DNA of 54,728 nt from Oscillospiraceae bacterium (GTDB lineage Bacteria > Bacillota > Clostridia > Oscillospirales > Ruminococcaceae): assembly GCA_017466865.1 (NCBI GenBank), contig JAFTTI010000002.1, positions 1 through 54,728 on the forward strand. Reading direction: 5' to 3'. Position 1 is the stretch's first letter; each line of letters begins with the position of its first letter. Position numbers and translations under genes: made by a program. The notes under the pieces are model-generated. The model searched no databases, was not told where the DNA came from, and was given only the letters and a program-made list of their open reading frames with translations. Of the stretch, positions 16,756 through 24,570 are shown one piece after another.

Positions 16756-17355
16756 TTATCTTCCGCGTTTTATTCTTTCCGCTATGGGAGCTACATATTT
16801 CTGCCCCGGAATGAATACTGCAAATTCCTTGGAACCGTTTTCTGTAATCTGTAAAACCGTATTTACGAAAACGAGTAACTCATCTGCATCTTTAGCAACA
16901 GATTCAGCGAGATTCTGACATCTTTCGGGGGTAGAAATATCAACAAGCATACCGAGCTGGTCTGAAAGTGCGTTACAGAACTGCGCCGATATTATGTTTG
17001 TCATTTCAAAGATAACAGATTCATCCATTTCATTAAGGTCTGCCCAGGAGGAAAGTTTCTTTTCATAATAGGTTGAAATAACTCTCTCTGCGAACTGAGC
17101 AGGGATAATATGGATAAGTTTTCCGTAAATATCGCCCGAAATATTTATAAGCATAGTGAGTGCACCGCCCGATATTGCAGAAAGAAGGCGTGTTGCATCC
17201 TCGAGTTTAATCAGCTTCACATCGGGGATTGATATGTCGGTGCCTGTATTTATCATTGTAGAAAGTGCGGTTGCAGCATTTCCCATTCCGACATCGGTAA
17301 GACCGCGGAGAAGGTCTGTCTGTTCAGCACTGAGAACTGTCATCATATCTGCCAT
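16756..17355 (-). CDS. cheC: CheC-family CheY-P phosphatase
   Basis: A 199-residue chemotaxis protein CheC homologue, which dephosphorylates CheY-P. Both internal active-site repeats are visible. The first is DVGMGNAATALSTMI (about 21-35), matching the E/D-x-G-x-G-N-A pattern. The second is ESVIFEMTNIISAQFCNALS (about 111-130), with the E-x-x-N pair of the phosphatase site. CheD, CheA and receptors are not in the window. It is followed by eno and preceded by a terminator, so it appears to be its own unit. Orphan CheC proteins also occur with non-chemotactic response regulators. Confidence 0.85.
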   Translation of the reverse strand: MADMMTVLSAEQTDLLRGLTDVGMGNAATALSTMINTGTDISIPDVKLIKLEDATRLLSAISGGALTMLINISGDIYGKLIHIIPAQFAERVISTYYEKKLSSWADLNEMDESVIFEMTNIISAQFCNALSDQLGMLVDISTPERCQNLAESVAKDADELLVFVNTVLQITENGSKEFAVFIPGQKYVAPIAERIKRGR

Positions 17356-17380
17356 AATATCAATCCTCTGAAATAAGTGT

Positions 17381-17419
17381 AAAAATATAGGGTTATCGGA
17401 AAATAATAACCGATAACCC
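17381..17419 (-). terminator. Terminator after mgsA
   Basis: GGGTTATCGG and CCGATAACCC form a perfect 10-bp stem with a 10-nt loop. The minus strand then reads TATATTTTT. Confidence 0.85.
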
Positions 17420-17450
17420 CATTTGTCGTTTTAAAGGGGTTCGCCTTGTT

Positions 17451-17855
17451 TTAGATGGGCGATTTTGCAATTTCACGCCAGTCAAGGTCACCTCTTTCGA
17501 GAGCATGGATAAGAGCCTCGGCTGTTGCGATATTTGTCGCAAGAGGAATGTTATGGACGTCGCAAAGACGGAGAAGATCCATTTCATTTGGTTCATGCGG
17601 TTTAGGAGAAATAGGGTCTCTGAAGAAGAGAAGAAGGTCTATTTCGTTGCAGGAGATTCTTGCAGCAATCTGTTCGCCGCCACCCTGACTTCCGCTTAAA
17701 TATTTCTGAATTTCAAGCCCTGTTGCCTGGGCAACCTGCTTTCCTGTAGTTGCTGTCGCACTGAGATTATGTCTGCTGAGTATTCCGCAGTATGCGATAC
17801 AGAACTGAACGAGTAATTCTTTCTTTGAGTCGTGCGCTATAAGTGCAATATTCAT
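17451..17855 (-). CDS. mgsA: Methylglyoxal synthase
   Basis: A 134-residue protein converting dihydroxyacetone phosphate to methylglyoxal plus phosphate, a bypass of lower glycolysis. Hallmarks are IALIAHDSKKELLV (start), the phosphate-binding ATATTGKQVAQATG (about 35-48), SGSQGGGEQIAARI (about 53-66), LLFFRDPISPKPHEPN (catalytic Asp, about 76-91) and PLATNIATAEAL (about 107-118). The ATG at 17855 has GAAAGGAC upstream and gives the normal family length. It lies 50 bp after minD; min genes and mgsA are neighbours in several clostridia. With the fucO-like dehydrogenase at 47.8 kb it could feed propanediol formation. Confidence 0.93.
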   Translation of the reverse strand: MNIALIAHDSKKELLVQFCIAYCGILSRHNLSATATTGKQVAQATGLEIQKYLSGSQGGGEQIAARISCNEIDLLLFFRDPISPKPHEPNEMDLLRLCDVHNIPLATNIATAEALIHALERGDLDWREIAKSPI

Positions 17856-17905
17856 AATCTTTTTCAGTCCTTTCGAATTAGAGTACCCTTTTTCTCTCAA
17901 TCAAA

Positions 17906-18646
17906 TTACGTTATTTTTACTGTCAAAGGAACATCTTCGCCCTTTATTCTTCTTGTGATAGCGTCAAACGCATGGAATGCATCTGACTGTGAAGGAATAG
18001 GAATACCCTTTCCTGTTGAAATTGTAACATTGTCATCATCGGGAATAACGCCTATAAGCTGAACGCCTACTGTGTCGATGATTTCGTCAAGGTCAGAAAC
18101 AAGTTCTTCACCAAAGATTTTTCTGTTCATCTTATTGATGATAAGGCGCTGTTTTTTATTCTGTCTTTTATAGAATTCGTCAGACATGAGTCTTCCGTCA
18201 CGAACACAGATTGGGTCTGGTGTTGTAACGATGAGGATAAGGTCTGAGTTTGCGACAACATCGAAAACGCTTTCGCTGATGCCTGCTGATGTATCTATAA
18301 TGATATAATCATAATATTTTCTCATTGATTCGCAGATTTCTTTGATCTGGTCTGCGTCGAGTGTTGCATAGGGGTCTTCAGGTGCACAGACGATTGAAAG
18401 GTTCTGAGCCATTTTAATCTGTGTCGAAGCGGCAAGTATATCGCATTTCCCTGCGAGAACGTCACCTAAGTCGTGTTGTATTATGTCTTTAACGCCAAGC
18501 ATAATATCAAGGCATCTGAGACCAAAGTCAAGTTCAATAATGAGTGTTCTGCTTCCCTGTTTTGCAAGAGCATAACCCATTCCTGAACAGATAGAAGATT
18601 TGCCTGTTCCTCCCTTACCGGAAGTTACAGCGATAACGGTAGCCAT
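17906..18646 (-). CDS. minD: MinD-like ParA/MinD ATPase without a C-terminal membrane helix
   Basis: A 246-residue deviant Walker A ATPase. SGKGGTGKSS (9-18) carries the signature lysine, IIELDFGLRCLDIMLG is switch-like, IIIDTSAGI is Walker B, and LIINKMNR is present. Sequence and gene order (followed by mgsA) favour MinD, the activator of the MinC septum inhibitor. However, it ends at EDVPLTVKIT, about 20 residues short of canonical MinD, and lacks the amphipathic membrane-targeting helix. No minC or minE is nearby. The ATG at 18646 has AAAGGAGAG. A FleN/FlhG-like or other ParA-family role is possible. Confidence 0.8.
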   Translation of the reverse strand: MATVIAVTSGKGGTGKSSICSGMGYALAKQGSRTLIIELDFGLRCLDIMLGVKDIIQHDLGDVLAGKCDILAASTQIKMAQNLSIVCAPEDPYATLDADQIKEICESMRKYYDYIIIDTSAGISESVFDVVANSDLILIVTTPDPICVRDGRLMSDEFYKRQNKKQRLIINKMNRKIFGEELVSDLDEIIDTVGVQLIGVIPDDDNVTISTGKGIPIPSQSDAFHAFDAITRRIKGEDVPLTVKIT

Positions 18647-18705
18647 ACGGATTCTCTCCTTTCGGGTAACTAATACCTGCCAATAAGCATAGTGTACCAT
18701 ATACT

Positions 18706-18733
18706 ATTTTACCATAAAATCATTATTTGTCAA
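18706..18733 (-). promoter_or_regulatory. Promoter of minD-mgsA
   Basis: Minus-strand TTGACA (18733-18728), 16-bp spacer, TAAAAT (18711-18706), 60 bp upstream of the minD start. Confidence 0.65.
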
Positions 18734-18872
18734 AGCAAAATGAGCCTCACAAACAAAAATTGTAGACTTAACAACATTTTCCCCATTTGCCTTGTGCAAA
18801 TTTCACAATCTGGTTTCGGGAATAATTTTCCACTTATAAATTCTGTAACAAAATATCCCTATTTTATACAAA

Positions 18873-18905
18873 AAACCACGATATGCAAAAAACATATCGT
18901 GGTTT
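18873..18905 (-). terminator. gdhA terminator
   Basis: AAACCACGATATG and CATATCGTGGTTT form a perfect 13-bp stem with a 7-nt loop, followed by TTTTGTATAA on the minus strand. The rest of 18647-18872 holds only the minD promoter and A/T-rich sequence. Confidence 0.9.
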
Positions 18906-18931
18906 TGTAATTCCTTTTAAAAGGCTATGTA

Positions 18932-20284
18932 TTAAACAACGCCCTGAGCCTTCATTGCTTCTGCAACCTTTAAGAAACCTGCGATGTTAGCACCTGCTAC
19001 GAGGTCATCACCGAGGCCGTATTCGTTAGCAGCCTTGATTGAAGCGTCGAAGATGTTCTTCATGATGCCCTTGAGCTTAGCATCAACTTCTTCTGCTGTC
19101 CAGCTGTAACGCATTGAGTTCTGTGACATTTCGAGACCTGAAACAGCAACACCACCAGCGTTAACTGCCTTTGAAGGAGCAACGATAACACCCTTGCTCT
19201 TGAGGAATGCAACTGCTTCGTTTGTTGTAGGCATATTTGAAACTTCTACATAGTACTTAACGCCGTTAGCAACGATCTTTTCTGCTTCTTCCATACCAAC
19301 TTCGTTCTGAGTAGCACAAGGCATGATGATGTCAGCCTTAACGCCCCAGGGCTTTTCACCCTTATGGAATTCAGCACCGAACTTATCAGCATAGTCTTCA
19401 GCTCTGTTACGGCATGAAGCACGCATTTCAAGCATGAATTCAATCTTTTCGGGTGTGTTGATGCCATCCTTATCATAGATGTATCCGTCAGGACCTGAGA
19501 TTGTTACAACCTTACCGCCGAGTTCTGTAACCTTGAGAGCAACGCCCCATGCAACGTTACCGAAACCTGAAACAGCAACTGTCTTGCCCTTGATGTCATC
19601 GCCGAAATGCTTGAGCATTTCAACTGTGTAGTAAACAGCACCGAAACCTGTTGCTTCGGGACGGATAAGAGAACCGCCGTAAGGAATACCCTTACCTGTG
19701 AGAACTCCTGTGAATTCGTTTCTGAGTCTCTTATACTGACCGAACATATAACCGATTTCACGAGCACCAACACCGATGTCACCTGCGGGAACGTCGAGGT
19801 CAGCACCGATATGCTTTGAAAGTTCTGTCATAAAGCTCTGGCAGAAAGCCATAACTTCTCTGTCAGACTTGCCCTGAGGGTCGAAGTCTGAACCACCCTT
19901 ACCACCGCCCATGGGGAGTGATGTGAGTGAGTTCTTGAAAATCTGTTCAAATCCGAGGAACTTGATAATTCCAAGGTAAACTGAAGGATGGAAACGGAGA
20001 CCGCCCTTGTAAGGACCGATAGCAGAGTTGAACTGAACTCTGAAACCTCTGTTTACCTGAACCTTGCCGTTGTCATCAACCCAGGGAACACGGAAAACGA
20101 TCTGTCTTTCGGGTTCAACGATTCTTTCAAGAACACCTGCTTCAACGAGGTCGGGTCTCTTTTCGATAACGGGCTGGATTGTTTCGAGAACTTCTGTTAC
20201 TGTCTGAATGAATTCAGGTTCGCCTGCGTTTCTTTTCTTGACTGTTTCAAGAAGTTCGCTTAAATACTGGTTTGTGATTGCCAT
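18932..20284 (-). CDS. gdhA: NADP-type glutamate dehydrogenase
   Basis: A 450-residue hexameric glutamate dehydrogenase that assimilates ammonia with 2-oxoglutarate. Hallmarks: VQVNRGFRVQFNSAIGPYKG, SLPMGGGKGGSDFDP (catalytic lysines), DVPAGDIGVGAREIGYMFG, GKGIPYGGSLIRPEATGFG (all typical of the bacterial NADP enzyme), and the GFGNVAWG dinucleotide fold. The ATG at 20284 has AAGGAGG and gives the family length exactly. It has a consensus promoter and its own terminator, so it is monocistronic. Confidence 0.96.
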   Translation of the reverse strand: MAITNQYLSELLETVKKRNAGEPEFIQTVTEVLETIQPVIEKRPDLVEAGVLERIVEPERQIVFRVPWVDDNGKVQVNRGFRVQFNSAIGPYKGGLRFHPSVYLGIIKFLGFEQIFKNSLTSLPMGGGKGGSDFDPQGKSDREVMAFCQSFMTELSKHIGADLDVPAGDIGVGAREIGYMFGQYKRLRNEFTGVLTGKGIPYGGSLIRPEATGFGAVYYTVEMLKHFGDDIKGKTVAVSGFGNVAWGVALKVTELGGKVVTISGPDGYIYDKDGINTPEKIEFMLEMRASCRNRAEDYADKFGAEFHKGEKPWGVKADIIMPCATQNEVGMEEAEKIVANGVKYYVEVSNMPTTNEAVAFLKSKGVIVAPSKAVNAGGVAVSGLEMSQNSMRYSWTAEEVDAKLKGIMKNIFDASIKAANEYGLGDDLVAGANIAGFLKVAEAMKAQGVV

Positions 20285-20357
20285 TGGAATATTCCTCCTT
20301 AAAATTCGTTTATCAAAGTAAAACGACAAAATAAGTCGCTCTTTTACCATATTCTAA

Positions 20358-20386
20358 ATTATAGACTATGAGGCGTAATTTGTCAA
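20358..20386 (-). promoter_or_regulatory. Consensus promoter of gdhA
   Basis: Minus-strand TTGACA (20386-20381), 17-bp spacer, TATAAT (20363-20358): both hexamers perfect. The remainder of 20387-20619 is A/T-rich. I see no gene in it, only a weak CCCG/CGGG hairpin at about 20572-20587. Confidence 0.9.
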
Positions 20387-20619
20387 ATAATTTTTTGCAA
20401 TTTTTCGTCATTTTTCTTGCAGATTTATACTATTGCATATTTTTATCGCCGACATTGTCTTTTTCATAGTCAAATATAACAAAACCGACAAAATCCGCCG
20501 ATTTCAAAAATGCAATTTTCCCTTCATTTTGAAAGATATATAAAAATATATTGCAAATAACGAAAGAAAATTCCCGTGTAGTCGCGGGAGAACATATCGC
20601 AATGAAATTTTGTCGCAAA

Positions 20620-20650
20620 AAGAAAAATCCCCTTTTCAAAAGAGGATTTT
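20620..20650 (-). terminator. Terminator after the yjfB-like gene
   Basis: On the minus strand AAAATCCTCTTTT pairs with AAAAGGGGATTTT around a very short loop and is followed by TCTTTTT. Confidence 0.75.
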
Positions 20651-20658
20651 CTTTTTTC

Positions 20659-20844
20659 TTATGCACGGACATCGAGAAGATGACCGAATGATGCAGCGCC
20701 GTCAGTCATTGTCTGAACAAGTTGTTCTGCCTGAGCGGATTCTGTTTCAAGAGCTTTATCAAGCATTTTGAGCGAGATATTCTGCATAAGTTCAGTCTGC
20801 TTCATATATGAGGCAGTGTTTGCAATGCTCATGGTTAAATCCAT
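20659..20844 (-). CDS. YjfB-like putative motility protein
   Basis: A 61-residue helical protein matching the small YjfB motility family: an N-terminal MDLTMSIANTASYMKQTELM, then an amphipathic NISLKMLDKALETESAQAEQL and a short tail. Family members are encoded in motility regulons of Firmicutes but lack a defined function. Strong support comes from its own promoter, a perfect flagellar-type sigma factor site 50 bp upstream (20894-20920). GAAAGGAGCG lies before the ATG. It is flanked by a terminator and the convergent end of gdhA regulatory DNA. Confidence 0.75.
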   Translation of the reverse strand: MDLTMSIANTASYMKQTELMQNISLKMLDKALETESAQAEQLVQTMTDGAASFGHLLDVRA

Positions 20845-20893
20845 AAACGACGCTCCTTTCGTTTTAGTAGAGGAAAACCCTCTCTATAAGAAT

Positions 20894-20920
20894 ATATCGG
20901 CATATTTTTTATAAAGTTTA
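20894..20920 (-). promoter_or_regulatory. Sigma-28 (SigD/FliA) type promoter of yjfB-like gene
   Basis: Minus-strand TAAA (20920-20917), 15-bp spacer, GCCGATAT (20901-20894): a full match to the SigD consensus. The -35 overlaps the fruK stop codon. Confidence 0.8.
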
Positions 20921-21820
20921 GAAGTTTTCAAAAAGTTTTTCTATCATTTCTTTTTTCGCAAGGTCAGAAGAAAATGCCGTCGCACCGCCCGAGGCTGTTC
21001 CGAGTTTTAAGGCATAGTCAGAATTCTCCCCTCTTTCGATACCTGCTAAAAATCCTGCAAGCATAGAATCCCCCGCACCGACAGAGTTTATAACTTCTCC
21101 TTTTAGTGCTTCACAGAAATGGCTTTCTCCGTTTTCGTCTATAAGCAAAGCGCCATTTTCAGCCATTGAAACAATGACATTTTCTGCACCCATACTCTGC
21201 AACTTCCTTGCATATATTTCAGCAGTTTCGGGAGTGTTTATATCTACCCCGAAAATCTCACCGAGTTCGATATGATTAGGCTTTATAAGATATGGTTTTA
21301 AGGGAAGGACTTTTTTTAAAAGTTCACCCGAAGCGTCAACGACGAATTTTATTCCCTTACCCGAAAATCTTTCCATAATGATTTCATAGATATTATCGGG
21401 AACGGATTTCGGAACGCTTCCTGCTAAAACGAGAACATCCCCCTCTTTTAAAACAGAAAGGCTATCTAAAAATTTATTGAGATATTCCTCTGAAACAACG
21501 GGGCCTATACCATTTATCTCTGTTTCTTCATCTGATTTTATCTTTATATTTATTCTCGAAAATCCATCGGGAAGTTCTGTGAAAAGTGTTTCAATGCCAA
21601 ATTTTTGCATTTCTTCTTTTAATGCCTTGCCCGTAAAACCTGCTATAAATCCCGTTGCAACGGATTTTACATCAAGTTCGGATAAAACTCTTGAAACATT
21701 TATCCCTTTTCCTCCAAAGAAAACCTGCTCTTTTGAAGTTCTGTTTACAGTTCCCGTTTTTATATCCTTAACGCCCACAACATAGTCAATAGCGGGGTTA
21801 AGGGTTACTGTATAGATCAT
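20918..21820 (-). CDS. fruK: 1-phosphofructokinase
   Basis: A 300-residue PfkB-family sugar kinase of the FruK/LacC branch. The start IYTVTLNPAIDYVV is the branch signature, GGKGINVSRVLSELD (about 36-50) is the first PfkB motif, and INSVGAGDSMLAGF (about 244-257) holds the catalytic aspartate and anion hole. It would phosphorylate fructose 1-phosphate to the 1,6-bisphosphate. No fructose PTS genes flank it. The start overlaps the stop of the upstream lipoprotein gene (ATGA) with GGAGG inside that gene, indicating translational coupling. Tagatose-6-phosphate kinase is the main alternative. Confidence 0.85.
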   Translation of the reverse strand: MIYTVTLNPAIDYVVGVKDIKTGTVNRTSKEQVFFGGKGINVSRVLSELDVKSVATGFIAGFTGKALKEEMQKFGIETLFTELPDGFSRINIKIKSDEETEINGIGPVVSEEYLNKFLDSLSVLKEGDVLVLAGSVPKSVPDNIYEIIMERFSGKGIKFVVDASGELLKKVLPLKPYLIKPNHIELGEIFGVDINTPETAEIYARKLQSMGAENVIVSMAENGALLIDENGESHFCEALKGEVINSVGAGDSMLAGFLAGIERGENSDYALKLGTASGGATAFSSDLAKKEMIEKLFENF

Positions 21821-22677
21821 AGATAAAATCCTCCGCCTTGTCTGAGTGAAATAAGTCGATACCCTGCGGGAACTGAAACAAGTTCATCAGGAACATCTGC
21901 GCTGTAATCAAGAACCTTGCATAATGTCTTGCCGTCGCTTACATATACAAGTATTTCTCCGCCCTCGTGATAATAGAATTTTATCGTTCCGTTATTGTCT
22001 TTTACAGCATCATATTCATAGGTAACGCCGTTTATTTTTTCCTTGCCCGATGTAAACTCTGCGTTTTCGTATTTCCCCGCAGAAAATCCCTTTATCGCAT
22101 CGGGAATGGTTATCGGCAAATCAGCCTCGTTCTGTTCTATGGCAAGTTTGGTATCGTGCATTAAAAGATAAGCCTTGTCGCCATTTATAACTGTTCCGAG
22201 CCTTGATGAACCGGGGTTGAACTGCATTCCGCTTACACCGTTTTTTATTCCTATTGTAACAGTAAGGTCAATGACAGTTCCATCCTCCATTTTATAGGGG
22301 AGTGAAACTTTCGCCCATATAGGTTTTTTGCCCGAACCAAAAACATTCCTATATATGTTCATAGTCCGTTCTCCCGCTGAAAATCCCTGCTTTTTTGTAG
22401 TAGTCGTTGTGGTAGCAACAGTCGTTGTAGTTACGGGAGTAGTAGTGGTTTCGGGAGTGGTTGTTGTAACAGTAGTCGTTGTGACTGTTGTGGTAGTTAT
22501 GGGAGTAGTTGTTGTTTCGGGAGTAGTAGTGGTAACTATAGGGGTTGTTGTGGTAACTCTCGCTGTTGTAACAGGTATTTCGTCTTCTGCTTTTTTCTTC
22601 ATTCCCTGCAAAAGAGTGCAACCCGTAAGCATAAGCGATAAAATCACCGATAACGCTATTACTTTTCCGTTTTTCAA
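21817..22677 (-). CDS. Lipoprotein with Thr-rich linker
   Basis: A 286-residue secreted lipoprotein. It has an N-terminal basic/hydrophobic signal with lipobox LTGC (C20). Residues about 38-95 are a low-complexity linker of Thr, Pro, Glu and Val (TTTTPETTTTP type repeats), encoded by ACA/ACT/ACC runs. The C-terminal 190 residues form a globular beta-rich domain (IWAKVSLPYKMEDGTVIDL, NGTIKFYYHEGGEILVYVSDG) without a recognised family, possibly an extracellular binding domain. The start codon is TTG behind GGGGGAGAGG. It is translationally coupled to fruK. A second, truncated lipoprotein with Thr-rich linker lies at the right edge. Confidence 0.75.
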   Translation of the reverse strand: MKNGKVIALSVILSLMLTGCTLLQGMKKKAEDEIPVTTARVTTTTPIVTTTTPETTTTPITTTTVTTTTVTTTTPETTTTPVTTTTVATTTTTTKKQGFSAGERTMNIYRNVFGSGKKPIWAKVSLPYKMEDGTVIDLTVTIGIKNGVSGMQFNPGSSRLGTVINGDKAYLLMHDTKLAIEQNEADLPITIPDAIKGFSAGKYENAEFTSGKEKINGVTYEYDAVKDNNGTIKFYYHEGGEILVYVSDGKTLCKVLDYSADVPDELVSVPAGYRLISLRQGGGFYL

Positions 22678-22708
22678 AGCCTCTCCCCCTTATAATCTAT
22701 TTTAAATA

Positions 22709-22737
22709 AGTATATCATAATGACAGATTTTTTTCAA
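22709..22737 (-). promoter_or_regulatory. Promoter of lipoprotein-fruK
   Basis: Minus-strand TTGAAA (22737-22732), 17-bp spacer, TATACT (22714-22709). Confidence 0.75.
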
Positions 22738-22744
22738 CATATTG

Positions 22745-22773
22745 TTGCAATCGTTTTCTTTTTGTTGTAAAAT
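22745..22773 (+). promoter_or_regulatory. Promoter of the NCS2 permease gene
   Basis: TTGCAA (22745-22750), 17-bp spacer, TAAAAT (22768-22773). Only about 40 nt of leader follow, too short for a purine riboswitch. Confidence 0.65.
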
Positions 22774-22820
22774 GCATATTAAGGGCGTAACGCTCAATCT
22801 ATAAGAAATGGGGTATTCTT

Positions 22821-24260
22821 TTGGACAAGTTTTTCAAACTGAAAGAAAACAACACAACTGTCAGAACTGAAATTGTTGCCGGTCTGACAACATTCTTCGC
22901 GATGGCTTACATCGTATTCGTAAATCCCGATCAGGTTGCAGCAGGTGGTGCGGCTGGTTGGCTCGCAGGTGCAGGTGCAGACGCTACTGCTCTCGGCAGA
23001 ATCTGGAACGCAGTTTACATCGCTTCAATCCTCGCAGCTATTGTCGGAACTCTCCTCTATGCATTCTATGCAAAGCTCCCCTTTGCTCAGGCTTGCGGAA
23101 TGGGACTCAACGCATTCTTCTGCACAACATTCGTTTCAGGCGCATATTTCGCAGGAACAGACCTCATAACAGGTTATCATTCAGGACTTGTTATCATCTT
23201 TATTTCAGGTGTTGTATTCCTCATCCTTTCAGTAACGGGCCTTCGTGAATACATAGCAAAAGCAATGCCCGACTGTCTTAAAAAGTCAATACCCGCAGGT
23301 ATCGGTCTTTTTATCGCTTACATCGGATTCCAGAATGTAGGTATCATTCAGGCTAATCAGTATACACTCACACAGTTTGTTGACATAAACGGTGCAAGAC
23401 TCGCAGGAGATATGGCTCCCGTTATTCCCGCTCTCGTAGCACTTTTAGGTTTCATCATCATCGCTGTTCTCGGAAGACTCAAAGTTAAGGGTAATGTTAT
23501 TATAGGTATTCTCGCTTCAACAGTTATCTATTATCTTTTCACATGGCAGCTTCCTTCACTCGACCTTTCAGCTATTGGTCAGTCATTCAAGGATTTCGGC
23601 GAAGTAGGTTTCTTAGGTCTTTTCAATGGTGATGCCTGGAAAAACGCATTCTCGGGCGCACACATCGGCGGAATTTTCAATGCTATTATGCTTATTATAA
23701 CATTCTGCCTCGTTGATATGTTCGATACATTAGGAACACTTTACGGAACAGCTTCAGAAGCAGATATGCTCGACGAAAACGGCGACCCCATAAGAGTAGG
23801 CAAATCTATGATGGCAGACTCAATTGCAACAGTTACAGGTTCGCTTTTCGGAACATCAACATGTACAACTTTCGTTGAATCAGCATCAGGCGTTGCAGCA
23901 GGAGGAAGAACAGGTCTTGCTTCTCTCGTAACTTCAATCTGCTTCGCTGTATGTCTTTTCTTCAGCCCACTTGCAAGTATCATTCCTTCAGCAGCAACAG
24001 CACCCGCACTCATCTATGTAGGCGTTCTTATGCTCAAGAACTTTGCAAAGGTTGATATGGAAGATTTAGGCTCTGCAGTTCCTGCATTTTTAACTCTCGT
24101 TATGATGCCTCTTACATACTCTATCTCAAATGGTATCGGCATCGGTGCTATCGCTTACACACTCATCGCTCTCGCAACAAAGAAATACACAAAGAAGGAC
24201 ATCACTGTTACAGTTATAGCAGCACTCTTCATCATTCGTTTCATCTTTGTTACAATGTAG
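22821..24260 (+). CDS. NCS2-family (AzgA-type) purine permease
   Basis: A 479-residue membrane transporter with about 13 hydrophobic segments. The AzgA/PbuG-type signature starts with TEIVAGLTTFFAMAYIVFVNP (about 16-36). Then come GMGLNAFF, the conserved FCLVDMFDTLGTLYGTA region with its charged residues, GTSTCTTFVESASGVAAGGRTGL, and MPLTYSISNGIGIG. It should import adenine, guanine or hypoxanthine by proton symport. The specific base is not evident. The start codon is TTG with GGGG about 10 nt upstream; no in-frame ATG is nearby. The stop TAG is the first element of a downstream 95-bp repeat. Confidence 0.9.
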   Translation: MDKFFKLKENNTTVRTEIVAGLTTFFAMAYIVFVNPDQVAAGGAAGWLAGAGADATALGRIWNAVYIASILAAIVGTLLYAFYAKLPFAQACGMGLNAFFCTTFVSGAYFAGTDLITGYHSGLVIIFISGVVFLILSVTGLREYIAKAMPDCLKKSIPAGIGLFIAYIGFQNVGIIQANQYTLTQFVDINGARLAGDMAPVIPALVALLGFIIIAVLGRLKVKGNVIIGILASTVIYYLFTWQLPSLDLSAIGQSFKDFGEVGFLGLFNGDAWKNAFSGAHIGGIFNAIMLIITFCLVDMFDTLGTLYGTASEADMLDENGDPIRVGKSMMADSIATVTGSLFGTSTCTTFVESASGVAAGGRTGLASLVTSICFAVCLFFSPLASIIPSAATAPALIYVGVLMLKNFAKVDMEDLGSAVPAFLTLVMMPLTYSISNGIGIGAIAYTLIALATKKYTKKDITVTVIAALFIIRFIFVTM

Positions 24261-24369
24261 TGGGGCAGCCCCCACGGGCAGTTCGTCACGAACTTTGTTA
24301 AGTAAATAAAAAAGAGCTCGGGAATGACAAATTGTTGTTTCCGAGTTTTCATTTTGGTGCGTGGTCGCA
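24258..24369 (+). repeat. Modular 95-bp element after the NCS2 permease
   Basis: Begins at the NCS2 stop (TGTAG, as at argS). The hairpin GTGGGG-CAGC-CCCCAC is followed by the ACGAACTTTGTTAAGTAAAT linker and an A-run, then CTCGGGAA...TTTCCGAG with TTTTCATTTT as terminator. About 95 bp after the start the sequence GGTGCGTGGTCGCA resembles the opening of argS unit 2 (GGCGCGTGGTCGCG), suggesting a decayed second unit. Confidence 0.8.
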
Positions 24370-24394
24370 TAAAATAAAAAGACGAAATAAAAAT

Positions 24395-24418
24395 AATCCC
24401 CCACACCTGTGGGGGATT
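24395..24418. terminator. Terminator between NCS2 and glgP
   Basis: AATCCCCCACA and TGTGGGGGATT form a perfect 11-bp stem on a 2-nt apex. T-rich sequence follows on both strands, best on the minus strand for glgP. Confidence 0.8.
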
Positions 24419-24465
24419 TCTTGTTTTAAAAAATGAATAGACTGTGCTTTTCCCGAAATCAAGCG

Positions 24466-24570
24466 TAAAAACAAAAATATCACCCGTATTTCAAGGAAAC
24501 ACGACGACGCTGTACTGGTGTACTGCGAGGAGTGTTGACAAAGAAAGACGGGTGAGATTTCTTGTTTTTA
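24466..24570. repeat. Structured intergenic element, copy B
   Basis: TAAAAACAA (24466-24474) pairs with TTGTTTTTA (24562-24570), and TCACCCGT (24480-24487) pairs with ACGGGTGA (24548-24555). The core matches copy A (11157-11260) almost base for base, including GGAAACACGACGACG, GTACTGGTGTAC and AGGAGTGTTGAC. Stem differences are compensatory. Its right end includes the glgP stop codon, so it abuts that gene's 3' end. Confidence 0.75.

Noticed and set aside
20430-20672. 80-codon minus-strand frame between gdhA and the yjfB-like gene
   Set aside because: It covers a terminator, has no ribosome binding site and its codon use is atypical.
22328-22705. Long plus-strand frame rich in Val antisense to the Thr-rich lipoprotein
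   Set aside because: It is the mirror of the low-complexity ACN tract, with no ribosome binding site or coding character.
22700-22820. Purine riboswitch before the NCS2 permease
   Set aside because: The leader from the mapped promoter is only about 40 nt and lacks the conserved three-way junction sequences.
24126-24406. Overlapping frames over the NCS2 3' end and repeat
   Set aside because: They are antisense to the permease and the modular repeat, with no start signals.
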